Shown here piece after piece: positions 19,069-19,976 of a stretch of DNA of 19,976 bases; positions within the stretch are counted from its first letter, which is position 1, and each line of letters starts with the position of its first letter. This DNA is from Phoronis ovalis. Lineage: Eukaryota > Phoronida > Phoronidae. The stretch covers positions 3,399 to 23,374 of the forward strand of contig JAOXYB010077610.1 of the NCBI GenBank assembly GCA_028565635.1, given 5' to 3'. The notes under the pieces are model-generated. The model was not told the origin of the DNA. It worked only from the letters and a program-made list of their open reading frames with translations, and made no database searches. The position numbers and the translations under genes are program-made.

Positions 19069-19182
19069 GATCATTGACTTTCTTTCTTATAATTATTCCC
19101 CAAAGGGAAGTGGGCCGTTCCTGGAGGTACTGCAAAACCAGGCCAACCCGGCCGTGGCAAAGGCGGAGCCAGCTCCTGACGT
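19069..19182 (-). pseudogene. Partial, diverged copy of the U2 snRNA 3' half with flank
   Basis: The minus strand from 19182 to about 19107 matches the 3' half of the U2 at 19470-19644: GTCAGGAGCTGGCTCCGCC (stem III region), then GGTTGGCCTGG and CCTCCAGGAACGGCCCAC (stem IV region). Similarity continues past the RNA end to a shared TGATCATT (19069-19076; 19436-19443 in the other copy). The 5' half, with the branch-site-pairing region and Sm site, is missing or unrecognisable, so it cannot be a working U2. The overlapping minus-strand frames at 19016-19406 are probably not proteins. Confidence 0.85.
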
Positions 19183-19443
19183 TTATGTTTAGGTATACCA
19201 CACTTTCCATCCACTGTTAAGTCCTGGGGTTTAAGTGTCCGTCTCTGGGTCAGGTAACTGTTCTTTTTCATACTCTTACAACTGGGGATGTCTTGTCTAA
19301 TCCTATCCCGGAGTAATGTCTCCGAAGTGACGTACAACATAAACGTAGCATTACTTAGATTTTGGGCAGTGTGGAAAGTAGGCATGGCTTTGGAAATATA
19401 GATCATTAAGATGTTTGAATATTTACCTGGGGATTGATCATTA

Positions 19444-19462
19444 ACTTAGTCTCTTGTTACTC
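19444..19462 (-). promoter_or_regulatory. Possible snRNA 3' box
   Basis: Just after the U2 end the minus strand reads AGTAACAAGAGACTAAG, loosely resembling the animal snRNA 3'-box consensus (GTTT, spacer, AAA then AGA), which directs Integrator cleavage. The partial copy has a related position with an AAGAAAGAAAG stretch. A loose match only. Confidence 0.3.
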
Positions 19463-19469
19463 CCTAAAC

Positions 19470-19644
19470 GGGAGTGGGCCGTTCCTGGAGGCACTGCAGT
19501 ACCAGGCCAACCCGTGACAACGGCGGAGCAAGCTCCTGACACTTCGTCCAGTTCCAAAAATCAGTTTAATATCGAAGTATCAGATATTAAGCTGATAAGA
19601 ACAGATACTACACTTTGATCTTAGCCAAAAGGCCGAGAAGCGAT
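19470..19644 (-). ncRNA. U2: U2 spliceosomal snRNA
   Basis: The minus strand begins ATCGCTTCTCGGCCTTTTGG at 19644, the conserved U2 5' end and stem-loop I. The branch-site-pairing GTAGTA is at 19612-19607, followed by stem IIa (ATCTGTTCTTATCAGC) and the Sm site ATTTTTGG (about 19562-19555). Stem III (GGAGCTTGCTCC) and stem IV (CCTGGTACTGCAGTGCC) precede the end near 19470. U2 pairs with the intron branch site in the U2 snRNP. Length is about 175 nt against about 190 in other animals. The missing bases lie between stem IIa and the Sm site, where stem-loop IIb is normally found; only ATACTTCGATAT is left. The 3' end is set by homology, within a few bases. It may be functional or a slightly defective copy. 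Confidence 0.93.
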
Positions 19645-19976
19645 ACCGTTTCACATATTGGGTCTGTATTTGTAAGTATATTTCTGATACAAAACAAACA
19701 AGGTACAAAATCGCAAATAAAATATGCTTAAAAAATATTAAATAATAAAAAGTACAGCACCATATTATATAACTGGAGACTTATTATAAAACCTGAGTCA
19801 CAAATGATACAAAGTTGAAAGACATAGTATAAAATGTATGAAAATATTAAAATAAAGTAAAGTAAAGTGGAATATTATGTGAGATCTATATAGAATAACT
19901 TGCGGTCTGTAAGCTTGCTTATCCACTATCAAGGATAGCCCTTAAAGCCATGAGGCTTGTTTCCAAAGGGGTCCCT
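19645..19976. other. U2 upstream region and possible retroelement tail
   Basis: The first 100 bp beyond the U2 5' end should hold its promoter; no clear PSE could be named. An (AAAGT)n run lies at about 19855-19869. On the minus strand the end of the window reads GGAAACAAGCCTCATGGC, which resembles LINE 3' ends, followed by the ACTTT run as a possible microsatellite tail. No gene recognised. Confidence 0.3.

Noticed and set aside
19016-19406. Minus-strand frames of 64 and 111 codons
   Set aside because: They run through the partial U2 copy, whose RNA-type conservation explains the sequence better than a protein.

Overview
The window looks like animal nuclear DNA. It is AT-rich (roughly one third G+C by eye) and holds a spliced homeobox gene, a U2 spliceosomal RNA, non-LTR retrotransposon debris and a small family of single-coding-exon secretory-type genes. 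The mix of a Phox2 orthologue, duplicated DUF229-family genes and this kind of LINE suggests an invertebrate. A bivalve or other lophotrochozoan is my best guess, but this is inference and no species can be named.

Left part (1-4300): a Phox2-type paired-class homeobox gene lies on the minus strand. Its three coding exons (4102-3838, 1831-1623, 231-70) join in frame, and all junctions have GT/AG boundaries. The third exon runs into a 25-bp minisatellite at the window edge, where the reading frame stops. The real C-terminus may therefore lie outside the window. A TATA-like box, a GC-box-like motif and two CCAAT boxes lie upstream of exon 1 in the right orientation. Introns and the roughly 4 kb upstream of the gene show no other confident gene.

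Middle (8000-17770): a tandem group of DUF229-type genes (alkaline phosphatase/sulfatase-like fold) lies on the plus strand. There are two intact copies (9331-11358 and 15403-17445) and a broken 5' fragment of a third copy between them (13866 to about 14215). All three have a good splice acceptor just before the ATG, so each probably has a noncoding 5' exon. A 5'-truncated, frame-broken LINE in antisense orientation (about 11400-12487) sits directly behind the first copy. A patch of coding-like but unassigned sequence lies at 8000-9155.

Right part (17450-19976): mostly non-coding, with two clear fold-back structures. A well-preserved U2 snRNA follows on the minus strand (19644-19470), and a second, partial copy of the U2 3' half with related flank lies at 19069-19182. 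The U2 copy appears to lack the usual stem-loop IIb. The last 130 bp may be the tail of another retroelement.

No complete new multi-gene system is evident. The points most worth a second look are the U2 variant with its partial neighbour, the DUF229 cluster with altered active-site residues and a dead member, the minisatellite at the end of the Phox2 frame, and the fold-back element at 17914-17997.
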